Part shown: in pieces, positions 16,916 to 26,269 of the stretch
How the letters are laid out: each line of letters starts with the position of its first letter
How positions within the stretch are numbered: position 1 is the stretch's first letter
DNA from: GCA-002731945 sp913047775
GTDB taxonomy: Bacteria; Pseudomonadota; Alphaproteobacteria; MED-G09
Assembly: GCA_913047775.1 (NCBI GenBank)
Contig: CAJWUE010000009.1
Location: forward strand, 1-37,966
DNA: 37,966 nt
Direction of reading: 5' to 3'
Made by a program: the position numbers and the translations under genes
The notes under the pieces: generated by a model
The model's database searches: none
Seen by the model: only the letters and a program-made list of their open reading frames with translations
Told to the model about the DNA's origin: nothing

Positions 16916-16942
16916 ATTAGTTTTCTAACAGGATAGGTAAGT

Positions 16943-17380
16943 ATGTCTTCTGATATTTCTGGATATATTAAGAATAAAATACATTATTTAAATGTAAGAA
17001 TTTATTATGAAGATACAGATTTTTCAGGGGTAGTCTACCACGCGAACTATCTTAAATTTTCTGAAAGAGGTAGATCTGATTTTTTAAGATTAGTAGGAAT
17101 AAACCATTCGGAACTGATTACTCAAGAGGATGCTAGTTTTTTTGTTGTTCTTAATATGTATTCAGAGTTCCTTCAATCTTCCAAGATAGATGATATTTTA
17201 AACGTTAAATCCTCTTTTACGTCTCTTAGTGGAGCTAGGTTAAATATGAGGCAGGACATTCTAAAAGATAATCAGGTGATTTTTAAAACAACTACTGAAT
17301 TTGCTTTTCTTAAAAAAAATGGTAAACCAAGAAAAGTTCCAGATGATATTATTAAGAAAATAGAGCCTTATATTTTTTAA
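16943..17380 (+). CDS. ybgC: YbgC/4-hydroxybenzoyl-CoA thioesterase family acyl-CoA thioesterase
   Basis: A hotdog-fold thioesterase of 145 residues. The catalytic signature is YYEDTDFSGVVYHANYL (residues 21-37), with the acidic pair D24/D26 that supplies the catalytic aspartate, followed by FSERGRSDFLR. Enzymes of this family hydrolyse acyl-CoA or acyl-ACP at the cytoplasmic face of the inner membrane and are linked to phospholipid metabolism. In most proteobacteria ybgC begins the tolQRAB-pal operon; here no tol gene follows and the next gene is tilS, 51 bases on. Confidence 0.92.
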   Translation: MSSDISGYIKNKIHYLNVRIYYEDTDFSGVVYHANYLKFSERGRSDFLRLVGINHSELITQEDASFFVVLNMYSEFLQSSKIDDILNVKSSFTSLSGARLNMRQDILKDNQVIFKTTTEFAFLKKNGKPRKVPDDIIKKIEPYIF

Positions 17381-17431
17381 ACTATGATAATTATTTATTA
17401 TATCTTCTGTGGAAATTAAGAAAAAAATATC

Positions 17432-18691
17432 ATGAATCTATTAAAAAAAGTTGAGGCGATATTGCCAAAATCCAAAGTGGCTGTAGCTGTTTCAGGAGGT
17501 GTAGATTCTATTGCATTGATGCATGTGTTGTCTTCATCAAAACTGATTAGTAATAAAAACATTCTCATTTTGACCGTAGATCACGGCCTAAGAGAGGGTT
17601 CAAAAAAAGACATCCATTTAGTTGTTGATTCCTCTAAAAAATTAGGACTTAGATCCCAAGCACTAAAATGGAAAGGGTCTAAACCTAAAAATAGGATTCA
17701 AGAGATTGCAAGGGATAAACGTTATGAGCTTTTAACTAAAGTTTGTAAACAGGAAGGTATAAAAAATCTTTTTTTGGCTCATCATTTAGACGATCAAATA
17801 GAGACCTTTTTTATGAGATTATCTAAGGGTTCAGGATTGCATGGCTTAACATCCTTTAAGGCAATCACGACAAGAGATGGAATAAAACTACACAGACCTT
17901 TTATTGATACCCCAAAAAAAGATCTTTTAAGATATGCAAAAGTAAAAAATTTAAACTGGTCTGATGATCCAAGTAATTATGATGATAGATTTACGAGATC
18001 TCGATTAAGAAAAGTTCTACCTATTCTATATCAAGAAGGTTTCAATCAGGAACAAATTTTAATTTCATTAAAGAAGATGAAAATTGTGGACGATGCTATC
18101 GAAGATGTTACTGAAGAATATATGCGCAAGTACTTAAAGATATACAACAATATTGCTATATTTTTATCTGAAGAACTTTTTTTTACTGCCCCTAAAGAAA
18201 TACAGATTCGTGTTATTGAAAAATCCATTAAAGTCTTTTCAAGTTCAAGTTATTCTCCAAGGAGACAGAAGATAGAAAACCTAATTGGTTGGATTCAATC
18301 CAATAGTCAAGATTCAGCAAAAACATTAGGAGGAACTATTTTTAGAAAAAGAAAAAAAGAACTCCTTCTTTATAAAGAACCAAAATTATTGGATGCTTCT
18401 GTTCCTATCAAACCGTCTTTAAATAAGTATAAGAAATGGGATAGTAGATTTTTAGTAAAAATTAACAAACCGTGTGAGGGTATGGTAAGAGAATTAGGTA
18501 AAGACGGAATTAAATTCTTAAAAACCAAGAAAATAGTTGGAAAGAATGGTTATGATAATGTACCGATTTCTGCATTTTATAGTGCTCCGAGTTTTTGGAA
18601 TAAAAAAGGTCTAATTTCTGCCCCATTTCTAGGATATTTGATAAAAGGACAAACGGTGTTGTATATTAGAAATATTGATCTGTTACACTAG
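17432..18691 (+). CDS. tilS: tRNA(Ile)-lysidine synthase
   Basis: TilS converts C34 of the minor tRNA-Ile to lysidine so that it reads AUA, an essential step and an abundant codon in AT-rich genomes. The 419-residue protein has the PP-loop SGGVDS at 21-26, LTVDHGLREGS, the LFLAHHLDDQIETFFMRL block and SDDPSNYDDRFTRSRLR, all TilS hallmarks. A C-terminal domain of moderate length follows. The tilS-ftsH-glmM order is common in proteobacteria, where tol-pal-cpoB usually lies upstream. Confidence 0.94.
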   Translation: MNLLKKVEAILPKSKVAVAVSGGVDSIALMHVLSSSKLISNKNILILTVDHGLREGSKKDIHLVVDSSKKLGLRSQALKWKGSKPKNRIQEIARDKRYELLTKVCKQEGIKNLFLAHHLDDQIETFFMRLSKGSGLHGLTSFKAITTRDGIKLHRPFIDTPKKDLLRYAKVKNLNWSDDPSNYDDRFTRSRLRKVLPILYQEGFNQEQILISLKKMKIVDDAIEDVTEEYMRKYLKIYNNIAIFLSEELFFTAPKEIQIRVIEKSIKVFSSSSYSPRRQKIENLIGWIQSNSQDSAKTLGGTIFRKRKKELLLYKEPKLLDASVPIKPSLNKYKKWDSRFLVKINKPCEGMVRELGKDGIKFLKTKKIVGKNGYDNVPISAFYSAPSFWNKKGLISAPFLGYLIKGQTVLYIRNIDLLH

Positions 18692-18761
18692 TAATTTGAA
18701 AAAAAGATATTATTTATATATTAAGGCATAAAAAGGTAAGATTGATAGGAAGGTTAGTAAA

Positions 18762-20675
18762 TTGAATAACGGAAATTTAAGAAGTTTTATTGTCTGGGCG
18801 ATTTTGGCTTTTGCCCTATTAGGTTTGTACAATTTTGTACAAGGACCAATTATTTCCTCAGATCAAAGTGAGCTCAGTTTTTCTCAATTACTGGCTGAGG
18901 TAGATGCTGGCAATATATCTGATGTTGAGATTGCTGGAGATAATATAACTGGCCATTATACTGATGGAAGAGAATTTGAAACATTTGCGCCATCTGATCC
19001 AACTCTCGTGCAGCGTCTTTACAATGGTGGAGTCTCTATAACTGCAAAACCGCAGAAAGATGGAGGCCCAACATTAATTGGAGTGCTAATTTCGTGGTTC
19101 CCTATGCTATTACTAATAGCAGTATGGATCTTTTTTATGAGACAAATGCAAGGTGGCGGAAGAGCCATGGGGTTTGGAAAATCTAAAGCTAAATTATTAA
19201 CTGAAAAACAAGGTGTTGTTACTTTTGAGGATGTTGCGGGTGTGGATGAGGCAAAAGATGAGCTGCAAGAAATAGTAGAATTTTTAAAAGAGCCTTCTAA
19301 ATTTCAAAGATTAGGAGGGAGGATTCCTAAGGGTGCATTATTAGTTGGACCTCCAGGCACAGGCAAAACTTTACTTGCAAGAGCTATAGCTGGAGAAGCT
19401 AGTGTTCCTTTCTTTACTATTTCAGGTTCAGATTTTGTTGAAATGTTTGTCGGAGTAGGGGCTAGCCGAGTAAGAGATATGTTTGAACAAGCCAAGAAAA
19501 ATTCCCCTTGCATAATCTTTATTGACGAAATCGATGCTGTAGGACGTCATAGGGGAGCTGGTTTAGGTGGGGGTAACGATGAAAGAGAACAGACTCTCAA
19601 TCAATTATTAGTTGAAATGGACGGATTTGAAACTAATGATGGAATAATTTTAATAGCCGCAACAAATAGACCTGATGTTCTTGATCCAGCGTTATTAAGA
19701 CCAGGCAGGTTTGATAGGCAGGTTGTAGTCCCAAATCCGGATATTATTGGTCGAGAAAAAATATTAAAAGTTCATACTAGAAAGGTCCCGATGGCTCCGG
19801 ATGTTGACTTACGCGCAGTCGCTAGAGGAACTCCTGGTTTTTCTGGTGCAGATTTAGCTAATATAGTAAATGAAGCAGCTCTTTTAGCGGCAAGAAGGAA
19901 TAAAAAACTTGTAACAAATTCTGAATTTGATGATGCCAAAGATAAAGTAATGATGGGGCCTGAAAGACGCTCAATGGTGATGACCGACGAAGAGAAGAGA
20001 TTGACAGCATATCACGAAGCTGGTCATGCATTAGTCTCGCTGAGCATTGATTCTTCTGATCCAATTCATAAGGCAACAATAATTCCAAGAGGAAGAGCAT
20101 TAGGAATGGTATTGAGATTGCCAGAGAGAGACCAAATATCAATAACGAGAGAAAAAATGTATGGCAATCTTTCAGTTGCTATGGGTGGAAGGATTGCTGA
20201 AGAATTGGTTTTTGGATACGATAAAGTCACTTCTGGAGCTTCTTCTGATATTAAACAAGCTACTGAGATAGCTAGAGCAATGGTAATGAAATTTGGTATG
20301 TCTGAAAAACTCGGACCTTTAGCATATGGTGATAATGAAGAAGAAGTTTTTCTCGGTCATTCTGTAGCTAGGACACAAAGTATGTCTGAAGAAACTCAAA
20401 AATTAGTAGATAATGAAGTTAAAGCGATCATAGATAAATCCTATAAGATTGCAGAAAAAATTATCACTGAAAAAAGAAAATATTTGGACGTAATAGCTAA
20501 TGGTTTAATCGAATATGAGACCTTAACCGGAGATGAAATTAACAACCTCCTTGAAGGTGTCAAACCAAATCGTGAAGAACCTTCAGAAGATAGTGAATCA
20601 AGTGTTACTGGATCAGTTCCTAAAGCAGGAAAAAGAAAGGAACCAAGTTCAAAACCAGGTTTACAAGGCGCCTAA
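18762..20675 (+). CDS. ftsH: ATP-dependent zinc metalloprotease FtsH
   Basis: A membrane-anchored AAA+ protease that degrades damaged membrane proteins and regulators such as the heat-shock sigma factor RpoH in some bacteria. The 637-residue protein has two N-terminal membrane segments (about 8-28 and 104-126), Walker A GPPGTGKT at 196-203, Walker B IIFIDEIDA near 251-259, the arginine-finger region RPGRFDRQ, and the zinc site HEAGH at 418-422. The start codon is TTG, preceded by an AGGAAGG-like ribosome site about 10 bases upstream. The charged C-terminal tail is low in complexity. glmM begins 18 bases later. rpoH is also in this window, though in a separate operon. Confidence 0.97.
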   Translation: MNNGNLRSFIVWAILAFALLGLYNFVQGPIISSDQSELSFSQLLAEVDAGNISDVEIAGDNITGHYTDGREFETFAPSDPTLVQRLYNGGVSITAKPQKDGGPTLIGVLISWFPMLLLIAVWIFFMRQMQGGGRAMGFGKSKAKLLTEKQGVVTFEDVAGVDEAKDELQEIVEFLKEPSKFQRLGGRIPKGALLVGPPGTGKTLLARAIAGEASVPFFTISGSDFVEMFVGVGASRVRDMFEQAKKNSPCIIFIDEIDAVGRHRGAGLGGGNDEREQTLNQLLVEMDGFETNDGIILIAATNRPDVLDPALLRPGRFDRQVVVPNPDIIGREKILKVHTRKVPMAPDVDLRAVARGTPGFSGADLANIVNEAALLAARRNKKLVTNSEFDDAKDKVMMGPERRSMVMTDEEKRLTAYHEAGHALVSLSIDSSDPIHKATIIPRGRALGMVLRLPERDQISITREKMYGNLSVAMGGRIAEELVFGYDKVTSGASSDIKQATEIARAMVMKFGMSEKLGPLAYGDNEEEVFLGHSVARTQSMSEETQKLVDNEVKAIIDKSYKIAEKIITEKRKYLDVIANGLIEYETLTGDEINNLLEGVKPNREEPSEDSESSVTGSVPKAGKRKEPSSKPGLQGA

Positions 20676-20693
20676 AACCCTCTCGGAATAGTT

Positions 20694-22049
20694 ATGGTTA
20701 AGAAATTTTTTGGTACAGATGGAATACGTGGTACTGTAAACAGCGAGACATTAAATTCCGAAATTGCATTAAAATTAGGGCTAGCTGCCGGAAAAGTTTT
20801 TACTAGGGGAAATCATAAGCATAGAGTTGTGATTGGAAAGGATACAAGAGTCTCAGGTTATATGCTTGAATCCGCCCTTGAATCAGGATTTACATCTTCA
20901 GGTATGGATGTATTTCTTTGTGGCCCTATACCTACTCCTGCAGTCGCTTTTCTTACACAAGCCTTAAGAGCTGATCTTGGGGTTATGATAACCGCCTCTC
21001 ACAATACTTTTGAAGATAATGGATTTAAGCTATTCGGCCCTGATGGATATAAGTTATCTGATAATAAACAATCAGAAATTGAAGATTTAATGAATTCCAT
21101 AGAAATCAAAGATTTACCGAAAGCTGGAAATATAGGTATAGCTAAACGAGTAGATGATGCTATTTCAAGATATTTGGAGTTTTCGAAAGCCACTTTTCCT
21201 AACACGATGAGATTAGACCATCTTAAAATTGTTATAGATTGCGCTAACGGTGCTGCATATAAAGTTGCTCCAAAAGTTTTCTGGGAACTTGGAGCCGATA
21301 TCATAGTGATAGGCGACCAACCCAATGGTAGAAATATCAATCTGAATTGTGGAACAACTAATACAGAAACAATAAGAGAAAAAGTTGTTAATGAGAAAGC
21401 AGATCTAGGAATATCATTTGATGGAGATGCAGACAGATTGGTGATTATAGACGAAAATGGTCACGAAGTTAATGGAGATCATCTTTTAGCTATGATAGCT
21501 AAGAATTTAAAAGATAAGAATATGCTACAGTTAAATACTATTGTAGGGACAATTATGTCTAATAAGGGCCTTGAAGAATATTTATCTGAAATTGGTATAA
21601 ATTTAATTAGATCTAAAGTCGGCGACAGACATGTTGTGGAGGAAATGAGAAAACAAGGTGTGACTTTAGGGGGAGAGCCATCGGGACATATAATTATCAA
21701 CAATTTCTGCACAACTGGGGATGCAATTATTGCGTCGTTGCAAGTTCTAGCTTCTATATGTGAAGAAAAGAAATCAATAAGTGAATTAACTAATTTATTT
21801 CCCCTTTATCATCAGGCTCATAATAACATTCAGTGTAACTCATCAGATTCATTGGATGATTCTCTAATTAACAAATTGATAGAAGAAAAAAAGGATGAAT
21901 TGGGTAAAAAAGGCAGGATCATTATAAGGAAAAGCGGAACAGAGCCAATTGTTAGAGTTATGATTGAGAGCGAGGATAGTGATCTAAATTTAGACATTTT
22001 AGAAGAAATAAGTTTTAAAATAAAAGAACATTTTTCTAATTACAATTAA
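20694..22049 (+). CDS. glmM: Phosphoglucosamine mutase
   Basis: GlmM interconverts glucosamine 6-phosphate and 1-phosphate for peptidoglycan and lipopolysaccharide precursors. The 451-residue protein begins KKFFGTDGIRGTVN, carries the phosphoserine loop ITASHN with S102, the magnesium loop DGDADRLV and the sugar/phosphate motifs GGEPSGHII and RKSGTEPIVRVM. The loop reads HNT where the family nearly always has HNP; otherwise all key residues are present. It closes the yebC-to-glmM block and ends 110 bases before serC. Confidence 0.95.
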   Translation: MVKKFFGTDGIRGTVNSETLNSEIALKLGLAAGKVFTRGNHKHRVVIGKDTRVSGYMLESALESGFTSSGMDVFLCGPIPTPAVAFLTQALRADLGVMITASHNTFEDNGFKLFGPDGYKLSDNKQSEIEDLMNSIEIKDLPKAGNIGIAKRVDDAISRYLEFSKATFPNTMRLDHLKIVIDCANGAAYKVAPKVFWELGADIIVIGDQPNGRNINLNCGTTNTETIREKVVNEKADLGISFDGDADRLVIIDENGHEVNGDHLLAMIAKNLKDKNMLQLNTIVGTIMSNKGLEEYLSEIGINLIRSKVGDRHVVEEMRKQGVTLGGEPSGHIIINNFCTTGDAIIASLQVLASICEEKKSISELTNLFPLYHQAHNNIQCNSSDSLDDSLINKLIEEKKDELGKKGRIIIRKSGTEPIVRVMIESEDSDLNLDILEEISFKIKEHFSNYN

Positions 22050-22078
22050 CCCTAAAAACCAATCATTTTAATATTTCA

Positions 22079-22107
22079 TTGACTATTTAATAGATAAGTT
22101 ATATCTC
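22079..22107 (+). promoter_or_regulatory. Candidate promoter for the serC leader and serC-serA
   Basis: TTGACT (22079-22084) and TATCTC (22102-22107) are 17 bases apart, a good -35 and a weak -10. Transcription would start near 22113, just at the beginning of the structured leader. The fit with the leader position raises confidence above chance for AT-rich DNA. Confidence 0.4.
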
Positions 22108-22109
22108 AG

Positions 22110-22159
22110 CGATGGGACACCCCTCCCCAACGAGGGGCAACTATCTGTAAGGATAGAAA
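22110..22159 (+). ncRNA. serC leader RNA (alphaproteobacterial serC motif)
   Basis: Directly before serC lie two hairpins. The first is a six-pair G+C-rich stem, CCCCTC (22120-22125) with GAGGGG (22132-22137). The second is a five-pair stem, CTATC (22141-22145) with GATAG (22152-22156), whose loop TGTAAG runs into the Shine-Dalgarno TAAGGA only a few bases before the ATG at 22160. Position, the two-hairpin layout and the G+C-rich island in AT-rich DNA match the serC motif described by comparative genomics upstream of alphaproteobacterial serC. Its ligand, if any, is unknown; occlusion of the ribosome site is the simplest mode of action. Confidence 0.7.
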
Positions 22160-23317
22160 ATGACAGAAAAACCTAAAAATAAGCCTTTGCGCTTGAATTT
22201 CTCATCTGGACCATGTTCAAAGAGACTTGGATGGCAACTTAAAGATTTAAATGGAGCTCTTCTAGGAAGGAGCCATCGATCAAAAGAAGGCAAAGAAAAA
22301 CTTCAGCAAGCTATTAATAAAACAATATCGCTTCTAGAAATACCTCAAGATTATAAGGTAGCAATTGTTCCTGCCTCAGGTACAGGGGCGATAGAAATGG
22401 CCATGTGGAATCTTCTTGGTTCCAGACCTGTTGAAGTTCTGTCTTGGGAAGTATTTGGGAAAGCATGGAAAAAGGACATCCAAGAACAGTTAAAGATTAA
22501 AGCTAGTGTCTTTCATGATGCTGATTTCGGACTGTTACCAAATCTAGAAAAAGTGAATTTTGAGAATGATGTTATATTTACTTGGAATGGAACAACTTCT
22601 GGTGTGAGAGTCCCCAATGGAGACTGGATACCAGAAAAAAGAAATGGATTAACAATCTGCGATGCCACTTCAGCGATTTTTGCTCAGGACTTAGATTGGG
22701 ATAAGCTTGATGCAACTACCTTTAGCTGGCAAAAAGTTCTTGGTGGAGAAGCAGCTCATGGAATGCTTATTTTAAGCCCAAGAGCTTTAGGTCGTTTAGA
22801 AAATCATGTTCCGTCATGGCCAGTCCCTAAGATTTTTAGATTAACCAAATCTCAAAAAATTATTGAAGGTGTTTTTAGAGGAGAAACCTTAAATACCCCT
22901 TCAATGCTTTGCCTAGAAGATTATTTAGATGCACTTAAGTGGGCAGAAGATTTAGGTGGATTTAGAGGTTTAATGAAAAAGGTCAACAATAATGCAGCAG
23001 TCATTAATGATTGGGTAAATAGAACATCTTGGATTGATTTTTTGTGTGAGAATCCTGATTTTAGATCTAATACATCTGTGTGCTTAAAATTTTTAGAAGT
23101 AAAAAATAAGGAAGAAGATTCGCTAAGAAATCTGGCAAAAGATATAGGCTCTTTACTAGCTAATGAAGAAGTGGCGTACGATATTGTAAGCCATCGAGAA
23201 GCCCCTCCAGGATTAAGAATATGGACAGGTGCAACTATAGAATATGAAGATATTGAACTTCTTATGCCATGGCTAGATTGGGCTTATTTGACTTGTTTAG
23301 AAAATAACAAATATTAG
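22160..23317 (+). CDS. serC: Phosphoserine aminotransferase
   Basis: SerC transaminates 3-phosphohydroxypyruvate to phosphoserine, the second step of serine synthesis. The 385-residue protein is the alphaproteobacterial/methanogen-like type: LNFSSGPCSKRLGW at the start, LLGRSHRSKEGK (35-46), PASGTGAIEMAMWN (71-84), and the PLP-binding lysine K192 in SWQKVLGGEAAHG. It is followed 15 bases later by serA, forming a serine operon, and its translation is probably controlled by the leader hairpins that contain its ribosome site. Confidence 0.95.
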   Translation: MTEKPKNKPLRLNFSSGPCSKRLGWQLKDLNGALLGRSHRSKEGKEKLQQAINKTISLLEIPQDYKVAIVPASGTGAIEMAMWNLLGSRPVEVLSWEVFGKAWKKDIQEQLKIKASVFHDADFGLLPNLEKVNFENDVIFTWNGTTSGVRVPNGDWIPEKRNGLTICDATSAIFAQDLDWDKLDATTFSWQKVLGGEAAHGMLILSPRALGRLENHVPSWPVPKIFRLTKSQKIIEGVFRGETLNTPSMLCLEDYLDALKWAEDLGGFRGLMKKVNNNAAVINDWVNRTSWIDFLCENPDFRSNTSVCLKFLEVKNKEEDSLRNLAKDIGSLLANEEVAYDIVSHREAPPGLRIWTGATIEYEDIELLMPWLDWAYLTCLENNKY

Positions 23318-23332
23318 TAAACGGAGACAATT

Positions 23333-24919
23333 ATGGCAAAGGTTTTGATAGCAGATAAATTGAGCGAAAAAGCTGAGAAAATCTTTATCGATAAAGGTTT
23401 AGAGGTTGATGTTATTACCGGATTAGATAAAGAGGAATTAGTAAAGATTATTAACAATTATGACGCAATTGCCGTTAGGTCCACAACAAAAATTTCGCAA
23501 AAAGTTCTTAAAGTAGCGGAGAATCTTAAGGTTATAGGGCGTGCAGGAATAGGTGTAGATAATATTGATATTCCCTTTGCTACGGCGAAGGGTATAGTGG
23601 TAATGAATACCCCTTTTGGCAATGCTATCACTACTGCAGAACATGCTATAGCGCTTATACTTGCCTTGGTCAGAAATTTACCTGAAGCAAACAAATCTAC
23701 TCATGAAGGTAACTGGGAAAAGTCTAAATATATAGGTTCAGAAATAACTGGAAAGGCTTTAGGGGTAATTGGTTGCGGAAATATTGGATCAATTGTTGCG
23801 GATCGAGCAAAGGGTTTAAAAATGCGTGTGTTGGCTTACGATCCATTTCTTACTGTAGAAAGAGCATACAATTTAGGAATAAGAAAAGTAGAGTTTGAGG
23901 AATTGTTGTCACAATCAGATATTATAACTTTGCACGTTCCTTTAACTGAACAGACGAAGAATATTATAAACAGGGAGGCTCTTTTAAAATGTAGAGATGG
24001 AGTAAGAATTATTAATTGTGCAAGGGGTGGTCTAATTAATGAACAAGATCTCATAGAAGCCCTGAATTCTGGTAAAGTAGAAGGTGCGGCAATTGACGTT
24101 TTTGAAGTAGAGCCAGTAACAGAGAGCGTGTTCTTCGGAAATAAAAAAGTAATATGTACTCCCCATTTGGGTGCTTCTACTTTAGAAGCCCAGGAAAATG
24201 TCGCTATTCAAATTGCTGAACAGATGTCAGATTACCTTTTAGAGGGTGCGGTTTCTAATGCTATTAATATGCCTTCGATAAGCGCAGATGAAGCACCGAT
24301 GCTAAGGCCTTTTGTAAAACTTGCAGAACATTTAGGATCATTTGCTGGGCAATTTATGCTTTCTGCTTTTGATCATATTGGCATTGATTATGTTGGGGAT
24401 ATTTCTAGTTACAATTGTGCACCCATAACTGCTGCTGCTGTCTCAGGTATTCTTAGCCCATCATTACCCGATATCAATATGGTAAGTGCCCCCGCTATTG
24501 CTAGGGAAAAGGGAATTGCGATTACCGAAACAAAGAAAGAAGCTTCAAGCGCTTATGAAAGTTATATTCGAATTTTTGTAATGTCAGGAAAAAATAATTT
24601 TTCTATAGGTGGAACGGTTTTTTCAGATGATAATCCGAGGATAGTTCAGATTAATGGTATTAATTTAGAATCTGAATTGGTTAAAAATATGCTATATGTT
24701 ACTAATAAAGATGTTCCTGGTTTAATAGGTCATTTAGGATCAATTCTTGGCGAAGATAATATTAATATTGCTAGTTTTAACTTAGGTAGAAATGCACCTT
24801 TGAAAGATGCAATGGCATTAATTGGAGTTGATAGTTCAATAAGTGAAAAAGTTATTAAAAATGTCAAAAAACTTGATTCTATTGTTTCAGTAATAAGTCT
24901 AGAGTTTAATATTATATAG
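23333..24919 (+). CDS. serA: D-3-phosphoglycerate dehydrogenase (ACT-domain type)
   Basis: SerA oxidises 3-phosphoglycerate to start serine synthesis. The 528-residue length fits the long form with an intervening domain and a C-terminal ACT domain. Visible motifs are GRAGIGVDNIDI and TTAEHAIALILALVR in the catalytic domain, the NAD fold GVIGCGNIGSIVADRAKG (about 144-161), the catalytic NCARGGLINEQDL block, and the ACT segment YVTNKDVPGLIGHLGSIL near 463-480, which suggests serine feedback control. It is co-transcribed with serC and lies 17 bases before purA. Confidence 0.96.
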   Translation: MAKVLIADKLSEKAEKIFIDKGLEVDVITGLDKEELVKIINNYDAIAVRSTTKISQKVLKVAENLKVIGRAGIGVDNIDIPFATAKGIVVMNTPFGNAITTAEHAIALILALVRNLPEANKSTHEGNWEKSKYIGSEITGKALGVIGCGNIGSIVADRAKGLKMRVLAYDPFLTVERAYNLGIRKVEFEELLSQSDIITLHVPLTEQTKNIINREALLKCRDGVRIINCARGGLINEQDLIEALNSGKVEGAAIDVFEVEPVTESVFFGNKKVICTPHLGASTLEAQENVAIQIAEQMSDYLLEGAVSNAINMPSISADEAPMLRPFVKLAEHLGSFAGQFMLSAFDHIGIDYVGDISSYNCAPITAAAVSGILSPSLPDINMVSAPAIAREKGIAITETKKEASSAYESYIRIFVMSGKNNFSIGGTVFSDDNPRIVQINGINLESELVKNMLYVTNKDVPGLIGHLGSILGEDNINIASFNLGRNAPLKDAMALIGVDSSISEKVIKNVKKLDSIVSVISLEFNII

Positions 24920-24936
24920 GTAGATAGGAAAATTAT

Positions 24937-26232
24937 ATGGCTAATGTAGTGGTGATAGGTTCTCAATGGGGCGATGAAGGAAAAGGAAAAATCGTTGATT
25001 GGTTGTCAAGTAGAGCTGACGTCATTGTCAGGTTTCAAGGAGGTCACAACGCAGGTCACACCTTAGTTGTAGACGGAAAAACATATAAACTTTCTTTATT
25101 CCCATCTGGAGTTGTACGAGAAGGAAAACTTTCAATCATAGGAAATGGGGTTGTTATTGACCCATGGGCGTTTTCTGATGAGTTAAAAAGACTGCGGAAG
25201 TTAGATGTTAATATTAATTCAGATAATCTAAAAATCGCCGAAAATGCGGTGCTAATTTTACCGTTACATCGTAATCTAGATGTATTGAGAGAGAATAGAA
25301 GTGATAATCATTCAAAGATAGGCACCACAAAAAGAGGTATTGGACCTGCTTACGAAGATAAAATTGGAAGAAGAGCGATAAGAGTTGTTGACTTAGCTAA
25401 TCCTTCGGGTTTACGAAAAAAATTAGAAAAGTTGGTCGATCATCACAATATTATTTTAAGAGGAATGTACGAACAAGAAATTGATGCTGATGAAATTTAT
25501 AATGATTTAATTAATATTTCTGAAGTAATCTTGCCTTTTAAAGCTCGCATTCAACAAATTTTGAGTGAGGCGAGAATCAGTGGTAAGAAGATATTATATG
25601 AAGGCGCCCAAGGAGTATTATTAGATATTGATCATGGGACTTACCCCTATGTGACTTCATCAAATACAATTGCCGCTGCAGCCGCTGCGGGTTCTGGCCA
25701 AGGAATAAAGGCGTTAAATTATGTGCTTGGTATAACGAAAGCATATACAACACGCGTAGGAGAAGGTCCATTCCCATCTGAACAAGATAATGAAATAGGA
25801 AATGATCTTGGAGAGAAGGGACATGAATTTGGAACAGTGACAGGAAGAAAGAGACGTTGTGGGTGGTTTGACTCAATAATAGTTAAACATGCTGTCCAAA
25901 CTGCAGGAATAGATGGTATTGCATTGACAAAGTTAGATGTTTTAGATGGTTTTGAAAAAATTAAAATTTGTGTAGGTTACGAATTATATGGGAAGACAAT
26001 AGATTATTTTCCTACCTCAACTGATGAACAATTCCTAGTTAAACCGATATTTGAAGAATTAGAGGGTTGGAAGGATTCAACCCAAGGTGCTCGTTTTTGG
26101 AATGATTTACCGGCTGAAGCAATTAAGTATGTAAAGAGGTTAGAAGAATTAATAGGAACAACCGTTTCTCTCTTATCTACTAGCCCGGAAAGAGAAGATA
26201 CTATTTTAGTAAAAGATCCGTTTCAAGATTAA
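24937..26232 (+). CDS. purA: Adenylosuccinate synthetase
   Basis: PurA joins IMP and aspartate with GTP, committing purine synthesis to AMP. The 431-residue protein starts with IGSQWGDEGKGKIVDWL (7-23), holding the catalytic aspartate D13, and GGHNAGHT (38-45) with H41. TKRGIGPAYEDK and EGAQGVLLDIDHGTYPYVTS are further signatures, and TTRVGEGPFPSE and GRKRRCGWFD complete the set. The serC-serA-purA order is common in alphaproteobacteria. A 173-base gap with a riboswitch follows. Confidence 0.97.
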   Translation: MANVVVIGSQWGDEGKGKIVDWLSSRADVIVRFQGGHNAGHTLVVDGKTYKLSLFPSGVVREGKLSIIGNGVVIDPWAFSDELKRLRKLDVNINSDNLKIAENAVLILPLHRNLDVLRENRSDNHSKIGTTKRGIGPAYEDKIGRRAIRVVDLANPSGLRKKLEKLVDHHNIILRGMYEQEIDADEIYNDLINISEVILPFKARIQQILSEARISGKKILYEGAQGVLLDIDHGTYPYVTSSNTIAAAAAAGSGQGIKALNYVLGITKAYTTRVGEGPFPSEQDNEIGNDLGEKGHEFGTVTGRKRRCGWFDSIIVKHAVQTAGIDGIALTKLDVLDGFEKIKICVGYELYGKTIDYFPTSTDEQFLVKPIFEELEGWKDSTQGARFWNDLPAEAIKYVKRLEELIGTTVSLLSTSPEREDTILVKDPFQD

Positions 26233-26269
26233 TTTTCTTGATATAAAAGCAGTTTTTATCTATACCTAC

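Noticed and set aside
19858..20142. Open frame of 94 codons on the minus strand inside ftsH
   Set aside because: It is antisense to the conserved protease domain of ftsH and shows no recognisable motif.
20993..21010. GlmM active-site loop reading HNT instead of HNP, considered as a sign of inactivation
   Set aside because: The phosphorylated serine S102 and all other motifs are intact, so a tolerated substitution is more likely than loss of function.
20999..21340. Open frame of 113 codons on the minus strand inside glmM
   Set aside because: It is antisense to conserved glmM sequence; long open antisense frames are common with this codon usage.
26240..26260. AT-rich hairpin after purA, considered as an intrinsic terminator
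   Set aside because: The stem is almost all A-T with a mismatch and no following T-tract, so it is not convincing.
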